A DNA stretch of 6,265 bases from Campylobacterota bacterium (GTDB taxonomy: Bacteria > Campylobacterota > Campylobacteria > Campylobacterales > Sulfurovaceae), in assembly GCA_015488875.1 (NCBI GenBank), contig WFMX01000343.1, positions 1 to 6,265 of the forward strand, read 5' to 3'. A model generated the notes under the pieces. The model saw nothing but the letters and a program-made list of their open reading frames with translations, ran no database searches and was not told the DNA's origin. The position numbers and the translations under genes were made by a program. The stretch's first letter is position 1. Every line of letters starts with the position of its first letter. Shown here piece by piece: positions 1-6,265 of this stretch.

Positions 1-680
1 ATATGATAGATTTCGAGAATGAGTTTCCTGAAGTGAGCAGACTATTTGGAGAAGCTGCCATGGAAAAGCTACTAAATGAAGATATATCATCCTCATCTAT
101 GAAGATGAAAGCACTAGTCTCACTCTCCGACAATGCAAGCAAGACAGATGTGGCGTTGATCAAAAATAGTCTATCAGATCGTGATGATGAAGTGAGACTG
201 TATAGCTTCGCAGTGATAGATAAGTTAGAGAGAGGTATCAATGGCAAGATACATGAGAAACTCAAATCATTCAATCAAGCAGAGAGTCTCAAAGAGAGAG
301 TTGTCAGGGCAGATGAGTTGGCTCATCTCTATTGGGATATGATCTATTTCGAGCTAGCAGATGAAAATCTAAAGAAGTTCATAGTTAATGAAGTGAAGAA
401 GTATGGGAAGATAGTGCTAGATGAAGATCCAGACAATGAGAAGATCAATGTACTACTTGGAAAAGCTTATTTGATGGCAAAAGAGATAGATGAGGCAGAA
501 AATTGCTTCAAAAATGTAGTAAACAATGGTAAAAATATAGATTTTATAGTACCATACTTGGCGGAGATATTTTTTCTAAAAAGATCATTCGCTAAAGTCA
601 AGAATCTCTTTGCAGACACGCAGGGATTGAGGACAAATACATTACTATATCCTATAGTGGAGCAGTGGAGCATGAGATGA
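1..680 (+). CDS. pelE: PelE-like TPR/HEAT-repeat protein, C-terminal part (5' truncated by window edge)
   Basis: Probable cytoplasmic part of PelE, a scaffold subunit of the inner-membrane Pel synthase complex (with PelD, PelF, PelG). Numbering is from the ATG at base 3 (225 residues). Residues about 34-77 look HEAT-like, with a conserved-looking DDEVRLYSFAVIDKLE stretch. Residues 106-120 (LAHLYWDMIYFELAD) and about 125-205 are helical TPR-like repeats, including LLGKAYLMAKEIDEAENCF and a VPYLAEIFFLKRSF segment. No signal peptide or membrane span is visible. PelE in Pseudomonas is about 330 residues with membrane helices at its N-terminus, so I infer that the frame continues left of the window and that the ATG at base 3 is an internal Met. 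The stop at 678-680 overlaps the pelF ATG. The repeats alone are not diagnostic. The call rests on the residue pattern plus the position directly before pelF-pelG. An alternative is a shorter soluble TPR protein starting at base 3. Confidence 0.75.
   Translation, partial: MIDFENEFPEVSRLFGEAAMEKLLNEDISSSSMKMKALVSLSDNASKTDVALIKNSLSDRDDEVRLYSFAVIDKLERGINGKIHEKLKSFNQAESLKERVVRADELAHLYWDMIYFELADENLKKFIVNEVKKYGKIVLDEDPDNEKINVLLGKAYLMAKEIDEAENCFKNVVNNGKNIDFIVPYLAEIFFLKRSFAKVKNLFADTQGLRTNTLLYPIVEQWSMR
667..670 (+). promoter_or_regulatory. Ribosome binding site of pelF (GGAG)
   Basis: GGAG lies 6 nt before the ATG at 677, inside the last codons of pelE. It decides the pelF start. The alternative in-frame GTG at 665 would sit on top of this Shine-Dalgarno sequence, and the ATG at 677 forms a classic ATGA overlap with the pelE stop. 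Confidence 0.6.
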
Positions 681-2173
681 GCATCATAAGGGAGAGTAGC
701 GAGATAGATATACTACTCTTAGGGGAAGGGACATACCCATACATACAAGGTGGAGTCTCGTCATGGATACATCAACTTATCAATGGCATGCCTGATTTGA
801 AGTTTGGGATCGTCTTTTTGGGTTCTATGGAGAGAGAATATGGAGAGATGAGATATAAACTACCTGACAATCTAGTACATTTGGAGGTACACTATCTCTT
901 CACTGATGATGAAGAGCCACAAGCCAATAGACCAAAAGATAGAGATGACTTCAGTAGTATTGAGGAACTCTATGAATGGTTTAGAAGTGGGGATGGTGAT
1001 ATGCCTGATACTATGAAGGATATCAAATTTTACACAGAAAAGATCACTCACCAACACTTCTTGCACTCGGAGCAGTCTTGGGAATTTATCACAGAAAAAT
1101 ATAGAGAGAATTGCTCCGACCTACCATTCGTCGACTACTTTTGGACAGTCAAAAATATACATAAACCTATATGGATACTAGCCAATATAGTCAATGATAT
1201 GCCAAAATGTAAAATTCTACACAGCCCATCTACAGGCTATGCAGGATTTCTAGCTTCATTAGCTTCATACAGTACAGATACACCATTCATATTGACAGAG
1301 CATGGCATTTACACTAGAGAGAGAAAGATAGATATGCTGACTGCTGATTGGGTAAGCTTCCAAAAGCCTACACTACTTAAAAAGACAGAAGAGTACAACT
1401 ATATCAAAAAGATGTGGGTAAGTTTTTTCGAGCAGATAGGACTATTTAGCTACAAAAGAGCTGACTATATACTCTCCTTATTTGCAGGTGCTAGAGATAT
1501 ACAGGTTCGTTTCGGTGCTGATGAGTCCAAGACTAGAGTGATACCAAACGGAGTAGATGTAGATGGACTAGAGCAAGCCTATCTAGCCAGAGAAGAGGGT
1601 GTACCTAAAGTCATCACACTCATAGGTAGGGTAGTATCCATCAAAGATATCAAGACATTCATCCGTGCTATGAGGATAGTAGCCGATGAGATAGAGGATG
1701 TAGAGGCATGGGTAGTAGGACCACTAGACGAGGATGAGATGTATGCTGATGAGTGTAGATACATGGTAGAGACTCTACAGCTAGAGAAAAATTTTTATTT
1801 TAAAGGGTTTCAAAATATCAAAGATATACTACCAAAAACAGGTCTATTGACACTCACCTCAGTAAGCGAGGGCATGCCTCTGACTATACTAGAGGGTTAT
1901 GCCGCAGGTGTGCCATGTGTGGCGACAGATGTAGGTAGCTGTAGAGACTTGATATATGGAAGTCTCAATGACGAAGATATAGCCATAGGTATGGCAGGAG
2001 AGATCACCACCATAGCAAATCCATCAGCTCTAGCGGAGAGTTATATCAAGTTCTTGACAGATGAAGAGCTATGGAAGCAAGCCCAAGAGGCAGCACTCAA
2101 AAGGGTACGAACATTTTATAGACAAGATACATTTTTGGATACATACCGTGCTATATATGAGGAGATGATGTAG
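677..2173 (+). CDS. pelF: PelF, GT4-type glycosyltransferase for Pel polysaccharide
   Basis: Cytoplasmic glycosyltransferase that polymerises Pel from a UDP-HexNAc donor (family knowledge; UDP-GalNAc is the likely physiological donor). It has 498 residues from the ATG at 677, close to the roughly 506 of Pseudomonas PelF. Visible signatures are: an N-terminal Rossmann entry with GEGTYPYIQGGVSSW at about 16-30, where family members have an almost identical motif; HSPSTGY at 182-188; TEHGIYTRER at 207-216; IPNGVD at 289-294; GRVVSIKD at 317-324, the start of the donor-binding domain; VVGPLDEDE at 346-354; and SEGMPLTILEGYAAG at 397-411. The last holds the EX7E motif (E398 and E406) typical of retaining GT4 enzymes. 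It is followed by VPCVATDVGSCRDLI. No membrane span is seen, so it probably reaches the membrane through PelG and the PelD/PelE scaffold. The start overlaps the pelE stop by 4 nt, and an in-frame GTG at 665 would add four residues (MEHE). Confidence 0.96.
   Translation: MSIIRESSEIDILLLGEGTYPYIQGGVSSWIHQLINGMPDLKFGIVFLGSMEREYGEMRYKLPDNLVHLEVHYLFTDDEEPQANRPKDRDDFSSIEELYEWFRSGDGDMPDTMKDIKFYTEKITHQHFLHSEQSWEFITEKYRENCSDLPFVDYFWTVKNIHKPIWILANIVNDMPKCKILHSPSTGYAGFLASLASYSTDTPFILTEHGIYTRERKIDMLTADWVSFQKPTLLKKTEEYNYIKKMWVSFFEQIGLFSYKRADYILSLFAGARDIQVRFGADESKTRVIPNGVDVDGLEQAYLAREEGVPKVITLIGRVVSIKDIKTFIRAMRIVADEIEDVEAWVVGPLDEDEMYADECRYMVETLQLEKNFYFKGFQNIKDILPKTGLLTLTSVSEGMPLTILEGYAAGVPCVATDVGSCRDLIYGSLNDEDIAIGMAGEITTIANPSALAESYIKFLTDEELWKQAQEAALKRVRTFYRQDTFLDTYRAIYEEMM
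1251..1268 (+). repeat. Perfect 9-bp tandem duplication inside pelF
   Basis: TAGCTTCAT occurs twice back to back and stays in frame, encoding the repeated tripeptide LAS-LAS just after the HSPSTGYAGF motif. Two copies only, so it could be a small slippage duplication or chance. Confidence 0.5.
2159..2164 (+). promoter_or_regulatory. Ribosome binding site of pelG (GAGGAG)
   Basis: GAGGAG, a strong Shine-Dalgarno match, ends 8 nt before the GTG start at 2173 and lies in the last codons of pelF. It supports the GTG start despite the 1-nt overlap with the pelF stop codon (TAGTG). Confidence 0.65.
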
Positions 2174-3549
2174 TGGCAGGCATAGGATTTGAACTACGGA
2201 GGGTACTCAATGGCGATAGGATCCTATCTATAGCCAAAGTATATGGCTACTCTGCACTGCTAAGTTCTGGACCTTGGGTCATATCTATAGTCGCTATACT
2301 CTTTGTCGGTTTTGTCAATATAGCTACGATGGAACAGGGTAGTGGTAGTGCTGTGCAGTTTCAGATAGTCATCACATATGCCATAGCATTGGCATCTAGT
2401 ATGATCATTACGGGCTTTATACAGTTGCCATTTACTCGCTATGTAGCAGATGAAATATATGCTGGCAGAGAGGATGAGTTGTTGCCTGCTTATTATGGCA
2501 CTTTACTTGTCATATGGATAGTTGGATTTATATTTATATTGCCTTTTATGTTGTTTGTATTTCCAGATAAGGATAGTTTTTTTATCATAGGGGTATCATC
2601 TACATTTCAGATACTATCTGGTGTATGGGTATCTAACATATTGGCTGCGAGTCTGAAGTACTACCGTGCAGTACTGCTAGCATATGGACTCTCATATGGA
2701 CTTATAGTTCTCCTATCTTACTATTTCGGAGATAGCTTGGAGAAGTTGATAGTCATATTTTTTATAGGAAATGCTCTACTTCTGATAGTGATGATGACGC
2801 TCATCACCAAAACTTACGAGTCAGGTAGGCTCATAAGCCTTAGATTTTTCAATACTAGCGATTTCTACTGGAGCTTGGGATTTGCAGGGCTATTTTACAA
2901 TCTCGGTGTATGGGTCGACAAGTTTATATTTTGGTATCATCCGCTGACTGGATATGCCGTCATAGGCAAGCTACATGCCTCTGTAGTCTATGATCTACCT
3001 ATCTTTATCGCATATCTATCTATATTGCCTGGTATGGCTATATTTTTCTATCGTCTTGAGGCTGATTTCGCAGAGAAATATGAACTCTTTTTTGATGCTA
3101 TCAGGGATGGCGGTACGCTTGAGATGATAGAGAGATACAGGAATGATATGACAGAAGTAGTGAGACATGCACTCAGGGAAGTGATTATGATTCAGGGGAT
3201 TATGAATGTGATACTCTTCATACTTGCCCCATCCATATTTGATACACTTCACATACCTCAGTTGTATTTAGGGCTATTTCATGTACTCACTGTAGGGGCT
3301 CAATTACAGTTGGGTTTCATGTCTGTTATGGCACTATTGTACTACCTAGATAGGAGAAAAGTTGCTATGTGGTTGTCTATACTATTTTTCCTACTCAATG
3401 GTATTTTGACTTTTGTATCTATATACTTGGGTCCATCTATGTTTGGCTATGGGTATGCAGTATCTCTACTTATCGTATTTGCAATCAGCCTATTGATTAT
3501 CAAGCGAGAGCTTTGGGAGTTGGATTATGAAACATTTATGTTGCATTAG
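2173..3549 (+). CDS. pelG: PelG, polytopic inner-membrane Pel synthase/transport subunit
   Basis: PelG is a MATE/Wzx-flippase-like inner-membrane protein thought to pair with PelF and carry the nascent polymer across the inner membrane, scaffolded by PelD and PelE (family knowledge). It has 458 residues, matching the roughly 456 of Pseudomonas PelG. The N-terminus AGIGFELRRVLNGD followed by SSGPWVISI at 31-39 is the family hallmark. I count about 12 hydrophobic spans, near residues 27-49, 64-86, 106-130, 136-158, 164-184, 190-212, 235-255, 272-293, 336-353, 364-391, 398-420 and 424-444. A polar stretch at about 294-335 would be the main loop. NLGVWVDKFIFWY at 243-255 is another conserved-looking motif. 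The start is GTG at 2173, giving a 1-nt overlap with pelF, and the N-terminal hallmark begins right there, so the start is well supported. The 3' end overlaps the next gene by 23 nt. Confidence 0.96.
   Translation: MAGIGFELRRVLNGDRILSIAKVYGYSALLSSGPWVISIVAILFVGFVNIATMEQGSGSAVQFQIVITYAIALASSMIITGFIQLPFTRYVADEIYAGREDELLPAYYGTLLVIWIVGFIFILPFMLFVFPDKDSFFIIGVSSTFQILSGVWVSNILAASLKYYRAVLLAYGLSYGLIVLLSYYFGDSLEKLIVIFFIGNALLLIVMMTLITKTYESGRLISLRFFNTSDFYWSLGFAGLFYNLGVWVDKFIFWYHPLTGYAVIGKLHASVVYDLPIFIAYLSILPGMAIFFYRLEADFAEKYELFFDAIRDGGTLEMIERYRNDMTEVVRHALREVIMIQGIMNVILFILAPSIFDTLHIPQLYLGLFHVLTVGAQLQLGFMSVMALLYYLDRRKVAMWLSILFFLLNGILTFVSIYLGPSMFGYGYAVSLLIVFAISLLIIKRELWELDYETFMLH
3515..3519 (+). promoter_or_regulatory. 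Ribosome binding site of pelA-like gene (GGGAG)
   Basis: GGGAG ends 7 nt before the ATG at 3527, within the pelG coding sequence. It supports the ATG at 3527 as the start, which places a signal peptide directly at the N-terminus. Confidence 0.55.
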
Positions 3550-6265
3550 AGTTTTGAGTATTTGGAGAGTCTTGATAGTGTTGCTATCTTTTGTGATATG
3601 TCTGTCTGCTTCGACAGTAAAAAAGAGTGCTATAGTATACTATGGTGATGATATACCATATACTATCGTAGGTATACATGACTATATCATACTACAGCCA
3701 GACCATGTCAATGTGGTATCGCATGGCTTCAAGCTATATAGAGATGATATCTATGCTTATGTTAGTATAGGTGAAGTGGAGAGTAACCAGCCATACTATA
3801 AAGATATATCTTCCAAATGGGTCATAGGAGAAAATAGCCTGTGGAACGCAAAGGTGATGGATATCTCTAGCGATGAATATCAGAAATTTATGTTTGAAAA
3901 GGTGATAGAACCTCTCTTTAGGAGAGGTTTTAAAAATATCTTTTTTGATACGCTAGACTCATATGAGATAGTAGCAAAAAACGATAAAGATAGAGCCAAA
4001 TATTCTAAAGGGTTGGTGAAATTTATCAATGAGTTTCACCATAGATATCCAAAAGCAAAATTGATCATAAATAGAGGATTTGATATCATAGATGAGGTAC
4101 ATGACTCTATAGAGGCAGTTTTGTTTGAGTCTCTATTTTATGGACTATCATCAAAGGATTTGAGCTATACAAGAGTCTCAACATCAGATAGAGAGTGGCT
4201 CAAAGCTCAGATATCAAAGATACAAAAATATCACAAGCCCATAATAGCTGTAGATTATCTACCATCTAATAGCAAAAAGATAGATGAGACTATAAAAAAT
4301 ATAGAGAGTTGGGGCTTGATACCGTACATAGCTGACAAGGATTTGCTAAGGTTTGGTAAGAGTAGTAGAGAGGCACTCAAAAGAGAAGTATTGATACTCT
4401 ATGATGATACCCAATTTGATGGCACTAGTGAAGATGACAAGATATACTCTACAGGATTTCTACAACTCTCGATGCCACTAGAGTATATGGGATATATCCC
4501 AGTACTTAAGCCTATATCTACATGGAGGCTAAAATCATCAGATAGCGATAGGTATGCAGGTGCTGTAGTTTGGATCAATGGGACATACGCCACCAAATAT
4601 CCACGAAAATTTGAAAAAACGATAAATCAGATAAAAGATAGTGGTATTAAACTATTGATGCTAGAGTCAATGGTAGAAGATATACACCCAAAACTATATA
4701 AATCACTAGATATAAGACTTAAAAAACCACCAGAAGAGATGAGCAAAAATAGAAAGGTATTGTGCGATCAAAAATATGCAGGATTTGAGATAGATCCTTT
4801 TGTCCCATATATAGACAATCTACTAGTTCCCAAAAATTCCAAACCCATATGCACTCTACATATTGGTAAATTGAAGAGCGTCATATCTGCCATTACTCCT
4901 TGGGGCGGATATGCTTTTGATGGTGCATTGATGACTAGTATCAACAAAAGCGACCTTTGGATAGTCGATCCGTTTAGGCTACTTAGAGATGCACTTAGGT
5001 TACGAAATATTCCTATACCTGATGTGACTACCGAAAATGGCAAGAGACTTCTATTTGTGCATATAGATGGTGATGGGATCATGAATAGAGCCGAGTGGAA
5101 TCCCAATCTATTCTCTGGCGAAGTACTAAATAGTGAAATATTTCCTAAATACCATATACCCATATCCCTATCTATCATAGAAGCAGAGACAGCACCGTAT
5201 GGACTATATCCAAAACTTAGCCATAAACTAGAGGATATAGCTAGAAAATCATACAGTATGGATCATATAGAGCCTGCTACACATACATTTACACATCCAT
5301 TTTTTTGGCAAAAGATTGTCAATGACCATCTAGATCCAAAATATAGATTGCAAGTAAAAGATTATAATTTTTCTATAGACCGTGAGCTTAGAGGCTCTCT
5401 GACTTATATAAACAAAAATTTGGCACCAAAAACCAAAAATGCCCATATGGTATTTTGGAGTGGTGATTGTCTGCCTACTGAGACTACTCTAAAATATATG
5501 TATCAACACAACTTTTTGCAAATGAATGGTGGTGACACGACTATAAGCAACAAAGATCCATGGCTAAGCTATGTCGCTCCTTTGGGCTTGAAAAGAGGTG
5601 ATTACTATCAGATATTTACAGGAGCTCAAAATGAAAATGTCTATACCAACGATTGGCTAGGACCTTTTTGGGGATTTAAGAGGGTGATACAGACCTTTAA
5701 ACTGACAAATGCACCTAGGAGATTGAAGCCTATAGATATCTATTTTCATATTTATTCAGGCTCTAAGAGAGCTTCGTTAAATGCACTACATACAGTATTT
5801 AAATGGGCGATCAAACAAGATACAATGCCCATATATACATCCGAGTATATACCAAAAGTTATGGATTTTTATGAGATATCCATAGCGATGGTCGATAAAA
5901 AATGGTATATTAGAGGCGCTAAAGCATTGGATAGTGTCCGTATCTCCAAAGATAAGTATGTAGATATAAACAACTCTCAAGGCGTGGTAGGCATGAAGAG
6001 ATATCTTGATAGTAGATATATACACTTAGACAACAATAGAAGTAAATATATCTTGAAAATAGTAAAAAATAATCCTAAGGAGAACTATCTCATAGATAGC
6101 AATGCTCATCTTGTGTCTCACGAGATAGATGGCGACAGTGAAAAGCTTAGATTTAAAGGATATGTACCTATATCTTTGAAATATCACATCAAAGATGGTT
6201 GTAAATTTGAAGTATACCCCAAACCAAACAAGATGAAACAAGTAAAAGCCAATATAGATATATCG
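3527..6265 (+). CDS. pelA: PelA-like periplasmic GH114 hydrolase / polysaccharide deacetylase (3' truncated by window edge)
   Basis: My reading of this frame gives 913 codons with no stop up to the last base; Pseudomonas PelA is about 948 residues. Residues 1-28 form a signal peptide: basic start, hydrophobic 16-26, likely cleavage after LSA28. Residues about 33-275 fit a GH114 TIM barrel: YVSIGEVE 78-85, FFDTLDSYE 139-147, LIINRGF 179-185, AVLFESLF 197-204, IIAVDYL 239-245. E201 is my candidate for the catalytic acid equivalent to Pseudomonas E218. Residues about 285-400 form a linking alpha/beta region. The deacetylase starts near 507 with HIDGDG (D514, D516) and has the metal-binding HTFTH (H586, H590). 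Later motifs are FWSGDCLP 643-650, MNGGDT 666-671 and FHIYSG 740-745. Residues beyond about 800 may be the start of the C-terminal beta domain. Expected role: deacetylating and trimming Pel in the periplasm before export. The gene overlaps pelG by 23 nt. It could be a PelA-family paralogue, but context and both domains favour PelA. Confidence 0.92.
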   Translation, partial: MKHLCCIRVLSIWRVLIVLLSFVICLSASTVKKSAIVYYGDDIPYTIVGIHDYIILQPDHVNVVSHGFKLYRDDIYAYVSIGEVESNQPYYKDISSKWVIGENSLWNAKVMDISSDEYQKFMFEKVIEPLFRRGFKNIFFDTLDSYEIVAKNDKDRAKYSKGLVKFINEFHHRYPKAKLIINRGFDIIDEVHDSIEAVLFESLFYGLSSKDLSYTRVSTSDREWLKAQISKIQKYHKPIIAVDYLPSNSKKIDETIKNIESWGLIPYIADKDLLRFGKSSREALKREVLILYDDTQFDGTSEDDKIYSTGFLQLSMPLEYMGYIPVLKPISTWRLKSSDSDRYAGAVVWINGTYATKYPRKFEKTINQIKDSGIKLLMLESMVEDIHPKLYKSLDIRLKKPPEEMSKNRKVLCDQKYAGFEIDPFVPYIDNLLVPKNSKPICTLHIGKLKSVISAITPWGGYAFDGALMTSINKSDLWIVDPFRLLRDALRLRNIPIPDVTTENGKRLLFVHIDGDGIMNRAEWNPNLFSGEVLNSEIFPKYHIPISLSIIEAETAPYGLYPKLSHKLEDIARKSYSMDHIEPATHTFTHPFFWQKIVNDHLDPKYRLQVKDYNFSIDRELRGSLTYINKNLAPKTKNAHMVFWSGDCLPTETTLKYMYQHNFLQMNGGDTTISNKDPWLSYVAPLGLKRGDYYQIFTGAQNENVYTNDWLGPFWGFKRVIQTFKLTNAPRRLKPIDIYFHIYSGSKRASLNALHTVFKWAIKQDTMPIYTSEYIPKVMDFYEISIAMVDKKWYIRGAKALDSVRISKDKYVDINNSQGVVGMKRYLDSRYIHLDNNRSKYILKIVKNNPKENYLIDSNAHLVSHEIDGDSEKLRFKGYVPISLKYHIKDGCKFEVYPKPNKMKQVKANIDIS
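3909..3929 (+). repeat. Intragenic inverted repeat followed by T-rich DNA
   Basis: AACCTCTC and GAGAGGTT form a perfect 8-bp stem with a 5-nt loop (TTTAG), inside the GH114 part of pelA. Two more T follow, then an A-run and a TTTTTT run at 3941-3946. The arms encode part of EPLFRRGFK. It resembles a weak intrinsic terminator or attenuator, but the U-tract is interrupted by A residues. It is probably a coincidence of coding sequence. Confidence 0.3.

Noticed and set aside
467..673. Short - strand frame opposite pelE
   Set aside because: Shadow of the pelE coding frame, with no domain. The same applies to the - strand frames at 872-1066, 1579-1764, 3016-3252 and 4399-4596.
3584..3610. Lipoprotein signal (Cys25) at the PelA N-terminus
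   Set aside because: The residues before C25 are FVI, which lacks the small residue at -1 required in a lipobox. A type I signal peptide with cleavage after LSA28 fits better.
3909..3950. Rho-independent terminator inside pelA
   Set aside because: The T-tract directly after the stem is short and followed by A residues, and the long coding frame continues through it. Kept only as a low-confidence inverted repeat.
4768..5178. 136-codon open frame on the - strand
   Set aside because: It is fully antisense to the deacetylase-containing part of pelA, whose frame has clear catalytic motifs. The - strand product shows no recognisable domain.
5786..6241. Two adjacent - strand frames (79 and 71 codons)
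   Set aside because: They lie opposite the continuing pelA frame. The apparent hydrophobic, Tyr/Ile-rich products are what reverse-complemented ATA/TAT-rich codons give.
1..6265. Mobile element, CRISPR array, tRNA/rRNA or a novel defence system
   Set aside because: The whole window is explained by four overlapping coding frames of one known polysaccharide pathway. I saw no spaced direct repeats, terminal inverted repeats, transposase motifs or structured RNA.

Overview
The window is one strand of tightly packed coding sequence, with four genes on the + strand and no intergenic gaps. I read it as part of a pel exopolysaccharide operon, in the order pelE (3' part), pelF, pelG, pelA (5' part, open at the right edge). 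Pel is a cationic biofilm polysaccharide rich in (partly de-N-acetylated) N-acetylgalactosamine. It is made by an inner-membrane synthase complex and modified in the periplasm.

Layout: 1-680 holds the C-terminal, soluble HEAT/TPR-like part of a PelE-like protein. The usual N-terminal membrane part would lie left of the window. 677-2173 is PelF, the cytoplasmic GT4-type glycosyltransferase. 2173-3549 is PelG, a roughly 12-span MATE/Wzx-like membrane protein. From 3527 one frame stays open for 913 codons to the last base. It encodes an exported PelA-like protein with an N-terminal GH114-type glycoside hydrolase domain and a central polysaccharide deacetylase domain. Every junction is an overlap (4, 1 and 23 nt), each start has a plausible Shine-Dalgarno sequence inside the previous gene, and I see no internal promoter or convincing terminator. 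The genes are therefore probably on one transcript and translationally coupled.

How they work together (family knowledge): PelF polymerises UDP-sugar precursor in the cytoplasm. PelG, with PelD and PelE, forms the inner-membrane synthase and translocation complex. PelA deacetylates and cleaves the polymer in the periplasm before outer-membrane export. PelD (the c-di-GMP receptor), PelB and PelC are not in this window. I predict them just outside it.

Organism: the DNA is AT-rich, with heavy use of ATA (Ile), AGA (Arg) and CTA (Leu) codons. Together with the Gram-negative PelA architecture, this suggests a Campylobacterota-like proteobacterium (Sulfurimonas/Sulfurovum/Arcobacter type). That is inference from composition only. 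The system is recognisable, not new. The notable points are the gene order (pelA after pelG rather than first, as in Pseudomonas), the overlaps, and the intact catalytic motifs in PelA.
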